DNA from: Clarkia xantiana subsp. parviflora
Lineage: Eukaryota > Streptophyta > Magnoliopsida > Myrtales > Onagraceae
Assembly (NCBI GenBank): GCA_036873135.1
Contig: JAPTYO010000009.1
Span: 21,411,756 to 21,475,755, forward strand
Length of the DNA: 64,000 nt
Direction: 5' to 3'
Positions 11,616 through 27,086 of this stretch are shown one piece after another. Made by a program: the position numbers and the translations under genes. Under the pieces are notes generated by a model that made no database searches, had not been told where the DNA came from, and worked only from the letters and a program-made list of their open reading frames with translations. The number at the start of each line of letters is the position of its first letter. Position 1 is the stretch's first letter.

Positions 11616-12039
11616 CCATTTGGTCCGGATCTGATACTAAATTGTTATGCACTGAAACACATGATCGCATAAAGTATAGATGGGCGACCGAGTTTGGCCG
11701 AGCCACCTTCTTTCCACGCGCTATGCTTGAGCTCGATGAAGGAGAGCTTCCTACACAAGAACGAGGTAAATTCCTGCTTATATTTTATTCATAATTCCTA
11801 CCTTTTAATAGACTAGGTTATTACAAAATAGGAAACATTATTTTGAGCAGAAGAGAATATATTTCCCTCAGCTAGAATTACTTGACAATCAAGGCCGAAA
11901 TTATGTACCTAGACATCCTAATCAGGCCTCTCCCTTCTTGTGTAATCCCGGCACATGAACTGAAGGAGACTAAACCAACGCCAGAATAGTAACGACGGAG
12001 GTTAAGTACTTGAACACAAACTTCATGTCCTGTCTGTTA
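11616..12039. other. Gypsy 5' edge and spacer
   Basis: On the minus strand 11645-11625 reads TTTAGTATCAGATCC, a possible mutated primer-binding site, so the gypsy LTR would lie to the right of about 11650. I cannot define LTR ends. The rest is AT-rich with no gene signal. Confidence 0.35.
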
Positions 12040-12048
12040 TTGATGAAA

Positions 12049-12769
12049 GGGTTAAGGGTACTTTTGGTACCACATGTTTACACAAAATCCACTGTTCATA
12101 ACTTATGTATTTTTTTTTTGTACCAATGGTTTCCATTTGGCACCGTTTTCATACCTCCGATAGTGTTCCGTAAAAAATTGTATGTTAAGTGGCATGTGTC
12201 ATGCACGTGAGCAGCCCAAAACTTTCAATTTTGTTCAATTTAATCCCTTTAATACATCCCTAACTTTTAATGTGTTCAATTTAGCCCTAAAATTTCAAAC
12301 AAAACCCTTCATCCAATAGACCTAGCCGGACCTAGCCCTAGTTAAATTGGGGCTAGGTTCCAATTAACATAGCCGGACCTAGCCTAGGGCTAGGTCCGAC
12401 CTTGGGTCAGGGTCGCCTAGGTCCGGTGACCCCGACCCAGGTTCGGACCTAGCCCATGGCTAAGTCCGGCTAGGTCAATTGAGTGAAGGGTTTGATTTTG
12501 AAATTTTAGGACTAAACTGAACAAATTAAAAGTTAGGGATGTATTAGATGGACTAAATTGAACAAAATTGAAAGTTTTGGGTTGCTCACGTGCATGGCAC
12601 ATGCCATTTATCGGGCCATTTTTGACGGAACACTATTGGAATTATAAAAACGGTGCAAAATGGAAATCATTGGTACCAAATTGCTACAAAAAAAAAAAAA
12701 AAAAAAAACATATGGTATGACCAGTAGATTTTGTGTAAACATGTGGTACCAAAAGCACCCTTAAAACCC
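12049..12769. mobile_element. Foldback/MULE-type element 1, 721 bp
   Basis: A near-complete palindrome with arms of about 340 bp. The left arm starts GGGTTAAGGGTACTTTTGG, and the right arm ends in its complement with small differences. A perfect 9-bp target duplication, TTGATGAAA, flanks it (12040-12048 and 12770-12778). Long inverted repeats plus a 9-bp duplication are typical of Mutator-like elements. No transposase is present. The arms contain the word string CCCAAAACTTTCAATTTTG, also found in the element at 31336-33380 as a close variant, so the two share a family. Poly-A/T runs (12673-12708) lie within the arms. Confidence 0.88.
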
Positions 12770-12830
12770 TTGATGAAAACTACATTAATATTTCTTTATA
12801 CGGAATAGAATAATTTTACGTTTTATTAAA

Positions 12831-13963
12831 TGGTCAATAACCTGGGAGAGGTCTGAAGTTTGGCCCTTGTGAATTTGAGAGGTCTGAAGTTTGAAATGGT
12901 GATAACAAAGGTCTGAAGTTTCGACTTGTAGATAATAGAGGTCTCCGTTAGTTTTTTCCGTTAAAACTGACGGAAGTTGGTCATGTGCATTGCATGTGAC
13001 CAGAAATAAAAAAAATTCCAAAAATACCCTTCTTGCATCTCACATGATTCAATGAAAAGACGAAAATGCCCTTAAGGCCACCACCCAACTCCAGCCACCA
13101 CCACGGCTCCGGCCGGCCACTACCCAACTCCGGCGACCACCACCCTCTCCGGCCGGCCACCACCCTCTCCGACGATCACCACCACGGCCCCAATTGGACC
13201 CAAATCGGAGCCACCGGCCCCGATTGGGCCCTAATCGGAGCCACAGAGCTCCAAATTGGAGCTCTGTGGCTCTGATCTGGGGCCACAGAGCTCCGATTTG
13301 GAGCTCTGTGGCCCCAGATCGGAGCCACAGAGCTCCGATTTGGAGCTCTGTGGCCCCAGATCGGAGCCACAGAGCTCCGATTTGGAGCTCTGTGGCCCCA
13401 GATCGGAGCCACCGAGCTCCGATTTGGAGCTCTGTGGCTCCGATCTGGGGCCACCGAGCTCCGATCTGGGGCCACCGAGCTCCGATCGGAGCCACAGAGC
13501 TCCGATCGGAGCTTTGTGGCTCCGATTTGGGCCCAATCGGGGCCGGTGGCTCCGATTTGGGCCCAATTGAGGCCGTGGTGGCGGTCGTCGGAGAGGGTGG
13601 TGGCCGGCCGGAGAGGGTGGTGGTCGCCGGAGAGGGTGGTGGTCGCCGGAGAGAGTGGTAGTCGCCGGAGAGGGTGGTGGCCGGCCGGAGCCGTGGTGGT
13701 CGGAGTTGGGTTAGGTTTAAATTATGGACAGGGATATTTTTGTCATTTCATCTTTATATTAATTAAACTTTTTATTAATTCAAATATTACAAAAGGGTAT
13801 TTTTGACATTTCACACGGTTCTGTTAAATTTGACAGAAAATTTGAACGGAAAACCTAAAAATCACAAAGTCCAAACTTCAGACCTCAGTTATCACTATTT
13901 CAATCTTCAGACCTCTCAAATTAACAAGGGTCAAACTTCAGACCTCTCCCAGGTTATTGACCC
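12831..13963. mobile_element. Foldback/MULE-type element 2 with GC-rich hairpin core, 1133 bp
   Basis: Flanked by a perfect 9-bp duplication, TTTATTAAA (12822-12830 and 13964-13972). The outer arms carry GGTCAATAACCTGGG and its inverse, then repeated GAGGTCTGAAGTTT words. The inner arms are GC-rich CCGGCCGG/CTCCGGC blocks (about 13076-13200, mirrored at 13580-13710). The centre holds a 42-bp repeat that is itself palindromic. The whole element is close to one long hairpin. It has no transposase. It lies downstream of the RPT3 3' end and 61 bp from foldback element 1. Confidence 0.9.
13190..13570. repeat. Palindromic 42-bp minisatellite
   Basis: Repeats of a 42-bp unit containing CCACAGAGCTCCGATTTGG followed by its near inverse. 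GGAGCCAC recurs at 13321, 13363 and 13405. Because 42 is a multiple of 3 and the unit is its own near-complement, several frames stay open on both strands. Those frames are a by-product of the repeat and I do not call them genes. Confidence 0.9.
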
Positions 13964-13972
13964 TTTATTAAA

Positions 13973-14199
13973 ACAAGCGCTTTCCCTTAACTGAAAGATG
14001 CAAATATCACAAACCAATCAACTCCATACTACCAAATCCACTTAAAAGATCACAGTAAATAGCATCCAACTTCAAAGCATTTACAATCTGATGATGATAA
14101 AAAGAAAAAATCAGGGATTGAGATCTCTTCTCCTTTTGACTTGGATTTGATTTGCAGCAGTTTTGGAACTGATGGAGGGAGGGAGGGAGAAGAATGAGA
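13973..14199 (-). other. RPT3 3' UTR and terminator region
   Basis: The 227 bases past the RPT3 stop codon, before the foldback element. AT-rich, with a GGAGGGAGGGAGG purine tract at 14174-14190 (plus strand). A poly(A) signal is likely here, but I cannot choose one site. Confidence 0.4.
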
Positions 14200-18541
<4,342 letters not shown>

Positions 18542-18720
18542 GGCGGTTTAGGGTTTTCTTCCAATTGGAAAGCAGACGTCGCTCGATTCCGACAATCGGA
18601 TCTACTCTTTCCCTTCTCGCAAGTCAAGTTCTAGAGTTGTTTTCCTTTCGCCTTTCAGTTTCAGCAGTTCGCATCCTTTCTTATTTATATTCGTATATAT
18701 ATTATATTATGTGATAAAAG
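18542..18720 (-). promoter_or_regulatory. RPT3 5' UTR and core promoter region
   Basis: Sequence directly upstream of the RPT3 start. On the minus strand an AT-rich TATA-like stretch lies at about 18715-18680. No experimentally known element is recognised. The proteasome-related element (GGTGGCAAA type) was looked for and not seen here. Confidence 0.4.
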
Positions 18721-20062
18721 TCTGATCAATTACATCCCAATGTTTATACTTTTTATTTTATATTTGCTATATCCTATGTATCCCGAAGGATGATGCGGGC
18801 ATAACCGACTAATTCCGCAATTCAAAATTTGTGCAATTTCAAGTTTTAGATTTTCAACGGTTGGATTTTGGCGCGTGATTAGTATTTTTTGGACGAAAAC
18901 GACGTTCTGATCAAAAGTTACATGCATCTCTCTAATTAGTTTTTCGGACGGAAACGACGTTATGATCAAAAGTATAATTTTTTTAACTACACCTCATATT
19001 TATATCATACTATTAATAATATCAATTTTCCTATGATGTTCACATTTAGGACAATAAAAAAATAGTGTCACAAACACTAAAGAAATTTAAAGAATATTTA
19101 CTTTTGTCTCTTAAGTTTCAGTTTTTCCCTTTAAGTTTCATATTGTCTATAAAGAATTATAAAAAAAAATGAAAGTAAGTATACAAGTTTTCGCTAGTAC
19201 AGGAACTTAATGCAACTAACAAAACTAAGTATTTCAAAGAAACAAAACTTTCACTAAACTAGATCATTAATATTTAAAGTATCTTTCTATCATGCTCCAA
19301 GAGCATCATACATTTAGTAATTTTTTTGGTATTTTTCTATTACCGTAAAGGTAAACATAGAGAGAAATTGATATTATTATAGTATGATGCAAATATTAGG
19401 TGTTGTTAAAAAAAAAATCATATTTTTCATACTTTTAAAGTTTTACATATGTTACAATTTTTTTTTTTTTGGCACATATGTTACAATTAAGTCCACCGTA
19501 ATAATAAAAAACCAAAAGCATGGTATTCTTGGAGCATGGTAGAAAAATTCATATTTGAAAGATGTTTCATATATTTATATCTATTTAATTACATAATTTT
19601 GAGTCTTTTCCAAATTCACAAAATTCGAATATGTACAACCAGTAACTTCCTTAAATGGAAAGAACTTTGTCCAAGTCTAAAAAATAAAATAGACTTAAAA
19701 CTTAGTAAAAAAACACTCTTAAAGTTGTCTTAAAACTCAATTCCTTCAAATTCAAGAAAAATGCATTACCATTTCAGCTCTAATCGGCTGAAATTTCACA
19801 AATGAAATCGGATTTAAGCAAAAGAGATTAAATAAGCATCAACGCAGCACTTCAAAAAATTAGGCTTCAATCATGAAAGATTCATTTTTTTTCTTTTTTA
19901 ATCTCTTCCGATAACAACTTGATTGCTTTCGAAATTGTAGAAATTGAATCCATGTTGATACTGATTAGTGATTAGTGATAGATAGCTTCTATATGAGTGT
20001 TAGTCGAGAGTCTAAGAGAGATGACTAAGGAGAAAAGCTATGACTGAGACTTGAGAGTACTA
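18721..20062. other. AT-rich spacer upstream of RPT3
   Basis: No gene seen. A motif similar to GGACGAAAACGACGTT.TGAT followed by CAAAAGT occurs twice, at about 18891-18920 and 18947-18975, a 56-bp spaced pair. Homopolymer A/T runs are common. Confidence 0.5.
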
Positions 20063-20067
20063 GAGAT

Positions 20068-20375
20068 TTTTGGACCAGATGCCAAGCTGAAGCTGAAGTG
20101 GGCTTTTTCTTTTCTGTTGATCCATTAGTTTGTTTCTATTTTGGGCTGGATTGTTTGTTTTAGGCTCGGGTTGTTTTTGTTATCTGATCAGGACTTGTAA
20201 GGACCAATTTAAACATCTTAATTATTGGCGGGACCTGTATGCAAATACGGGACCTGACATAGTGTTATTTAGGTGATGGGTAACCACTTGAATGAATACG
20301 CCCAGATGATCCGCAAGTTTTCTGTTCTTCTTTCTCTCTGAAATTAGGGTTTCGTGATTGAGAGTTAATTTGACA
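20068..20375 (+). repeat. 5' LTR of element C
   Basis: 308 bp, ending GTTAATTTGACA directly before the primer site. Close match to 30552-30875 with scattered substitutions, so insertion is not very recent. Confidence 0.95.
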
Positions 20376-20687
20376 TGGTATAAGAGCTCTAAGCTCTTCG
20401 TTTGCGAGTTCTTCCACTTTACTCGCAAACATTGGCCACGGTTCTGTTGCTCCGCTGCGAATTCGTGTTTTTGGCGCTTCGTCTTCTTCGCGATCTTTCC
20501 TCTCCTGGTGTCGTTCTTGCGATTGTTGGCGCTCGATCTCTTCTTCCGGGGATTCTTTGCTTGTTCCTGGTAGATCTCTACTCGCCGCGATCTTTTCTTG
20601 TTGATTCGCGACTCTTCGTAACTCGGCTACATTCGTTTCTGCGACTATTCGCTTCTCCGACCTCTTACCTTGACGGAGCTGAGCCAA

Positions 20688-21594
20688 ATGTCTGCAGAAG
20701 AGATTCAAGCGGCCATGAGCAAGGTCGATTCGTTCCATCCTCTTCATCTGAGTACAGGTGACAACCATGGTAACTCTGTGATCTCTACTGTTCTGACTGG
20801 TATTGACAATTACTCCATGTGGAGTCGAGCTATGCAATTTTATCTCTTAGGGAAGAACAAGTTAGGTTTTGTCACCGGTTCTTGTATGCGTGAAACTTTT
20901 GGTCCTGCTTATGCTGAGTTGTGGGATAGGTGTAACGCAGTAGTCTTTGGATGGATTCTGAGCTCTGTGTCCAGGGATCTTGTTAGTAGTATCATGTATA
21001 TAGAGAACGCCTTTCTTGCTTGGAAGGACCTTAAGGAGAGGTTTGATAAGCCAAATGGTTCTAGGTCTTATCAGCTTCATCGAGAAATTGTCTTGACACA
21101 ACAAGGCTTAGACTCTATTTCCATGTATTTTACCAAACGTTGTCTACTGTGGTCTGAGTACGATGTTGTGGCTGCCTTACCTCATATTGATGGAGAGGCA
21201 TTCCAGAAACATATTAATCATAAGGACAATCAAAGATTTTTCCAGTTCTTGATGGGGCTTAATGATACATTTGCTGGGGTCAGGACTAATCTCCTTCTGT
21301 GGAAATCCCTACCATCTCTGAATGAAGCCTATAACCTTTTGCTTCAGGAAGAGAAACAGAAAGGAATCTCATCTGATATTGCTGGGTCTGTTACTGCTAC
21401 TTCAAGCAATTCTGTTACTGAGAAAGGAAAGGGCAACCCTATCTCGAGTGCACCTTCTGTAAAAAGAAGGGACACACAGCTGAAAGATGTTTTGCAAAGG
21501 GTTGCGACTACTGCAAGAAGAATGGCCACACTAAGGACATCTGCTTCAAATATAAGGAGTTTCTACTAAAGCCTAAGGGACACAGATCTTAGAC
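20688..21594 (+). pseudogene. gag of element C, frameshifted before the zinc knuckles
   Basis: Starts MSAEEIQAAMSKVDSFHPLH and contains the copia gag core with DNYSMWSRAMQFYL, LGKNKLGFVTG, FLMGLNDTFAGVRTNLLL and the LPSLNEAYNLLLQEE helix. This is the structural protein that packages retrotransposon RNA. From about 21440 the frame is lost. In the next frame two CCHC zinc knuckles follow each other, CTFCKKKGHTAERC and CDYCKKNGHTKDIC (21449-21535), ending in a stop at 21590-21592. One indel therefore separates capsid and nucleocapsid. Double knuckles of this spacing occur in some copia gags. Confidence 0.88.
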
Positions 21595-21610
21595 CAATGT
21601 TACCCCTTCA

Positions 21611-24600
21611 ATGACTAGTGATGCTGGACCAAGGAAGACTTCCAAACCTCAGGATGAAGAAACCATAATGACTGGTGATGCTGGACCAAGGAAGGCTTTC
21701 AAACCTCAGGATGAAGAAACCATGTTGACAGATGCATCACAGACTGGCGTGACCTTCACTTCACAGGAGTTTGAACAATTTCTCCAGTCTATTGGGCAAG
21801 GAGGTAGGACTGCTCCTATTGCAGGTGCTACCCCTGCCACTTCTGCTGGTACATCTCTATCCTCTTTTTTTACAAACTTGGATGATTTTTGGATTCTTGA
21901 TAGTGGTTCCACCAATCATATGACAAAAGGAAAAGACTGGCTTTCAGATTTAAAACTAGATGCTGGAACTAGAATTAGACTTCCAAATGGCGATTTTTCT
22001 AATGCTGAAAGCATTGGAACTTATTCTTTTAACTCTGAGAAAAAATTGGATTGTGTTCTTTATGTGCCTGATTTTAATTACAACCTTTTATCTATTTCAA
22101 AGTTAACTAAAGAGTTGCATTGCACATCAGCCTTTCATCCAAAGTTTGCTCTTCTGCAGGACCTCTCAAGTGGGAGGGTCTTGGGAAGTGGTAAGCATGA
22201 ATCATGACTTTATTTCTTTAAAGACAATCTCAATTTTCATACCAGTTGTAGTTCTGATTCTGTTGTCAATAATGCTTTCTTATGGCATAAGCGTCTTGGC
22301 CATGTTCCTCCTAAAACTTTACAAAACCTTGAACTTTCAGATATCAAAGGAATTAATAAAAACTTGGCCATTAATACTTGTCCCATTTGTCCAAAAGCAA
22401 AGCTTACTCATTTACCTTTTGATACTTCTAGTTCCAGAGCTAGTTCTGTTTTTGATTTAGTCCATTGTGATGTTTGGGGCCCCTATAGCTGTCCTACCTA
22501 TGATCAAAACGTTTTTTTCTCACTCTTGTGGATGATCATAGTAGAGTTACCTGGATTCATTTGATTTAATTCAAATCTGATGTGGTGGTTGTTTTGAGGA
22601 ATTACATTGCAATGATTCATACTCAATTTGGAAGATCTGTTAAGTGTTTTAGATCAGATAATGGTGGAGAGTTTTTCAATGAGCATGTTGATTCCTTGTT
22701 TAAATCTAAGGGGATTTTACATGTAATACCCCATCAGTTTGTACCACATCGGTTAGAATAAGAAGATTTGAAGCCTTAATAAGCAAGAGTTGTACTACTC
22801 AAGTCCAACAGGAATTCCTCATTTTCTAGGCCCAAGTGAGGACAACGGGCTTAGTTAGGTGGGTTGGGCTAGTGGGGACAGTCGCTCAGGCTTGGAGGCG
22901 TGATATTACACCAAAGTAGCTGCACATACACCCCTCAACAGAATGGAAGAGGTGAGAGTAAACATAGGCACCTCATTGAGGTTGCCAGTAAAATTGCAGG
23001 CTTCCATTCCTAACATTTTTTTGGGGTGAATGTATTCTTACAGCTTGCTACTTGATCAATTTAATGCCAACTAAAGTTTTAAAAGGTAAATCCCCTTTAG
23101 AGGTGTTTTCAGGAACTAAACCCACCATTTCTCACTTAAGGGTATTTGGTTGTCTTAGTTATGCAAAGAACTTAGTAGAGGCTGAAAAATTTGCATCCAG
23201 AGCTATCCCTTCAGTTCTTATGGGCTACTTTGAGACTCAAAAATGATATAAATTGTATGATTTAGCTTCACAATTTTTTTTTTTAAGTCGAGATGTGAAG
23301 TTTAATGAAAATGTTTTCCCTTTTGAGAATGGCAAATCAGTTGAGCAACCTGATGTTCTTTTTGATAACTTTGACAATTCTGATTACCATGATGCTCGAG
23401 ATACTGTTGATTATGCTCCACCACAGGATGAGACACGGGATGTTTCTGATAGTGATACTAATTCAAATGATGAGGTTTTAGATCACTCTGATGAGTCTTA
23501 TTCTGACGATGAGATACATAGTAACTCTGATGATGTTGTTGTCCCTGCCCATCAGCCAGAACAGGTTCCCTGTCACTACCAGATCAGGTAGATCTATTAA
23601 GCCTCCTGTCTAGGCTAGTGATTTCATAATGGGAAGTTCATCTACAATTTATCCCATTGAAAATTCATACAAACATTTATCTGATGGCTACCAGAGTTTT
23701 CTTAGTTCTTTTTCACAGTTAACTGAACCTGAGAGCTTCAAGCAAGCATCACAGGACCCTTGCTGGGTACATGCCATGAGTGATGAGATCACTGCTTTGG
23801 AAGAGAATGGTACTTGAGACATTGTCCCACTCCCTCCAGGTAAATTTCCTATTGGTTGCAAATTGGTGTATAAGCTTAAATATAAATCTGATGGAACACT
23901 GGAGAGATACAAAGCTAGGTTAGTGGCTAAGGGTTTCAAACAAAAGTATGACATAGATTACTATGAAACCTTCAGTCCAGTTGTTAAAATGAATAATGTC
24001 CGTGTTGTCATTGCTCTTGCTTCCATTTCAACTTACCTTTATATCAAATGGATGTCTACAACGCTTTTTTACAAGGTGATTTAGATGAGGAAGTTTTTAT
24101 GAACATTCTTGAGGGTTTTAGCAATCAGCAGAGGGAGAATTTGGTATGCAAATTGCGTAAATCCCTCTATGGATTAAAACAGGTCAGTAGACAATGGAAT
24201 GTAAAATTGACTGATGCTTTGATTCTCTCTGGTTATGTTCAATCGGGTTATGATTATTCTTTGTTTACAAAAAAAATTTGGTAGTGATATTGTGATCTTA
24301 ATGGTCTATGTGGATGACTTGTTGATATGTGGTAATAGTAATGCCTTGATTGATGAATTAAAATCTATTCTGCTGATGATTTCAAAATGAAGGATCTTGG
24401 TGAGATGAAATATATTTCCTAGGTATTGAGTTTGCTAGATCCACCAAAGGAATTGTCCTATCACAGAGGAAATATGCACTTGAGCTTGTATCATCTGTGG
24501 GACTTGCTGGGGGTAAGGTTTCTAAAACTCCCATGGAAGAAAATCTTAAGCTTACCACAAAAGGTTATGATGATCACTTAGGTCTGAACCTTTCTGATCA

Positions 24601-25244
24601 GTTGCTGGATGATCCTAGTTCTTATAGAAGGCTTGTTGGGAAATTATTATATTTGACTACAACTAGACCTGATATTGCTTTCTCTGTGAGACATTTAAGT
24701 CAAGTATATGCAGGCCCCAAAACAATCGCATTGGTTGGCAGGATTATGGGTGATAAGATACATCAAGAAGGAGCCTGAAAAAGGCATTGATGCTGCTTCT
24801 TTACCTACTCTAGTCTATTGTGATTCTGACTGGGGTGGGAACATTGTCACTGAAAAATCTCTCACATGTTACTGTATGAAACTGGGTAAGTCTTTGGTCT
24901 CTTGAAAGGTCAAGGCTCAGGAAACTATGTCTAGATCTTCTGCAGAGGTTGAGTATAGAAGCATGGGTTCAACATTAGCAGAAATTGTCTGGTTGAAGGG
25001 TTTGTTGGATGAAATTGGTTTTGAACAAGCTGGACCCATACCTCTTCACTGTGATAGTAAATTTGCAATCCAAACTGCCACTAATCCAGTTTTCCATGAA
25101 AAGACAAAGCATATAGAAATAGATTGTCACTTTGTTAGGAATTTTGTTACTAACAAATCTTTGCAGGTTGTCCATGTTAAAACAGAAAACCAGTTAGCAT
25201 ATATATTTACAAAGGCGTTAGGGTCTAAGCAGCACCATGTATAG
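21611..25244 (+). pseudogene. pol of element C: protease, integrase, RT, RNase H, many breaks
   Basis: 21611-22207 opens with a 19-residue direct repeat (two copies, start MTSDAGPRKT and MTGDAGPRKA) and then the protease active site WILDSGSTNHMT (near 21890) and YVPDFNYNLLSISKL. Integrase HHCC and core follow in broken frames (CDVWGPY, DNGGEFF), interrupted by a 189-bp insertion at 22722. RT pieces: [14 protein letters not shown] (23890-), [17 protein letters not shown] (24051-), SLYGLKQVSRQW, YVDDLL (near 24310), then LVGKLLYLTTTRPDIAFSV (24629-). RNase H: SRSSAEVEYRSMGS and HEKTKHIEIDCHFVR (24927-25165). At least six frame breaks. Element D cuts it near the end, and the last codons resume at 30371. 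Confidence 0.93.
22722..22910. mobile_element. 189-bp LTR-like insertion in the integrase of element C
   Basis: Starts TGTAATACCCC and ends GTGATATTACA, so the ends form a 7-bp inverted repeat (TGTAATA/TATTACA) with TG..CA as in LTRs. Removing it restores a continuous integrase reading frame through the region that encodes GILHQSSCTYTPQQNGR. A TTACA word is present on both sides of the left junction logic, so the 5-bp duplication is ambiguous. It resembles a solo LTR of a small TRIM-type element; the family is not identified. Confidence 0.7.
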
Positions 25245-25466
25245 GATAGGATACTATGGATACTATGTTTGCACACTATGTTTGCACAATACTTGTTGTG
25301 CTTACACAATGCTTGTGCCTTAGTTGTGTTTTACTCCTTATTTATGTACGTAGCTAACTTAGTATATATAGTTAGTTAGATCATATTGTACAAACTGATT
25401 TGGAGTTCTGTGAATACTATCATACATTCCTACTCTAAATCCTCTCAAGAACACAAGAAGCTATTA
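25240..25466 (+). repeat. 5' LTR of element D
   Basis: 227 bp with a TATATATAG promoter-like box near 25363-25371. Matches 30123-30370 apart from the 21-bp repeat unit and a few base changes. Confidence 0.95.
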
Positions 25467-25479
25467 TGGTATCAGAGCC

Positions 25480-26036
25480 ACGATGAGGATTACTTGACGA
25501 CCAAGCTTGCTATGGATCTTAGATTTGCAACTTTGGATCTTCATTCTGAGCTTCGACTTCGCTTCTATTCTTGATTACGACTTCTTGTAAGTGTTCTTGG
25601 ATTGAGATCTGCTCGTTTTTCAGCTCAATTGGATCAGATTGCTCCGTTGTTCTGTTCTTGCTGGTTTGTTTCTTCGATCGCAAGCTAGCATTGATTACGT
25701 GTTGAATCTAGTTTCCTACTGCATTACGATTGATGATTTCTTCAAATTGAATCAGTTGCGATACTTTCTGTGATGATGCGACATTGTTTGCTGTTACGAA
25801 TCGTTGCGTAGCTGCATTTTCAGTTCTAAGCTCAGTTTTGCCTGCGATTCTGGATTTCGTTGTGTTGCTTCCTTTACGCGTGATTCTGGCTACGAATATG
25901 GATTAGATGTTGCTGCATTGATCTGATTCTGTCATTGGATAGCTGATTCAACTGTGTTTTGGCTGTGGATTAGAGGATTTCTGCTTTACTGGTGTTTTAC
26001 TTAGTACACTGCCATTGTTGTGACTTTTTCTGCATT
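25480..26036 (+). other. Leader of element D
   Basis: Untranslated stretch from primer site to the gag start at 26037. Several short frames exist, none with a recognisable motif. Confidence 0.6.
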
Positions 26037-27086
26037 ATGGCTGAAAACACCATTGAGGATCCATTGTATCTTCATCCCTCGGACACCACTGGCTTGATGT
26101 TGATTCATTTTCAACTTCATGGCTCAACCAACTACCATGCTTGGAGCACTGCCATGATGGAAGGTCTCTTGGTCAAGAACAAACTTGGCTTCATTGATGG
26201 GACTTTTGCTAGAATGGATGTTCCTGTGGGACAAAGGCTTAGGTGGGACAGGGCAAACGCAATTGTGAAAGCTTGGTTAAGGAACACAGTTGCTAAGGAG
26301 CTTGTGAATGGCTTGGTTTACAACTCCATTGCTCAGTCCATTTGGAGTGATCTCAAGGACATGTTTGATAAGGTTGATGGAACTCAAATCTTCCAATTGA
26401 CCAGGGAGATGTATCAAACATCTCAAGGTGTTATGTCCATCACTGAGTACTTTGCTAAAATGAAGCAATTATGGGATGCTCTAAATTCCATTGATGATAT
26501 GTTTTTGGAGTGCCCAGCTGACTTGAAGATTGTCAATGACCACAAGGAGAAGCAAAAGTTGATTGCATTCCTTTTGGGACTTAATGACTCCTTTGCACTT
26601 GTGAGGAGTAGTCTTTTGATGAGGCAGCCTCTTCCTTCTCTAAGTGTGGCATTTTCAGTGCTTGTGCAAGAAGAGAGTCAGAGGGCAATTGTTGAATCCA
26701 TTGGTGATGTTGGGGAGTCCACTGCTTTGTATTCCATGAGGAATCCTTCCTACAATTCTAGGAATGGCAATTCTGGCTCTAGGTTTGATTCAGGCAGGAG
26801 CATCTCCTCAAGTCAAGGTGGTGGGAATGATAGGCCATCCAAAGCTGAGAAAGCTACTTGGAAGTGCACCTTTTGTGGCAAGATGGGTCACAAAGAGGAT
26901 ACTTGCTTCAAGAAGTTTGGTTATCCTCCAAATTTCAAGAGAAGGATCACCTCTGCCAATGCTAGCCTTGATGAGGGTCCTTCCAATTTGGTGGAGCACA
27001 CTGTGGCAGGTGACAAGAGGATCTTTCATGGGACTCTTGATAAGAGGGTGCTTCACACTGGGTTGAGAAGAGGGTCAAGCATGTAG
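26037..27086 (+). CDS. gag of element D
   Basis: An intact 349-codon frame starting MAENTIEDPLYLHPSDTTG, chosen over an in-frame upstream start at 25992 because copia gags of this group begin shortly before the LHPSD/NYxxW region. Domains: copia gag N-terminal domain with NYHAWSTAMMEGLLVKNKL (about residues 36-55), capsid helices with LIAFLLGLNDSFALVRSSLL, linker, then one CCHC zinc knuckle CTFCGKMGHKEDTC (residues 277-290). The protein would form the retrotransposon particle and bind its RNA. The reading frame leaves gag at 27084, whereas pol continues in another frame from about 27075. Since copia elements normally make one gag-pol protein, an indel is the likely cause. Confidence 0.9.
   Translation: MAENTIEDPLYLHPSDTTGLMLIHFQLHGSTNYHAWSTAMMEGLLVKNKLGFIDGTFARMDVPVGQRLRWDRANAIVKAWLRNTVAKELVNGLVYNSIAQSIWSDLKDMFDKVDGTQIFQLTREMYQTSQGVMSITEYFAKMKQLWDALNSIDDMFLECPADLKIVNDHKEKQKLIAFLLGLNDSFALVRSSLLMRQPLPSLSVAFSVLVQEESQRAIVESIGDVGESTALYSMRNPSYNSRNGNSGSRFDSGRSISSSQGGGNDRPSKAEKATWKCTFCGKMGHKEDTCFKKFGYPPNFKRRITSANASLDEGPSNLVEHTVAGDKRIFHGTLDKRVLHTGLRRGSSM

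Noticed and set aside
13049..13661. Five overlapping open frames of 99-155 codons on both strands
   Set aside because: They arise from the 42-bp palindromic repeat, whose length is a multiple of three. The translations are pure repeats with no domain.
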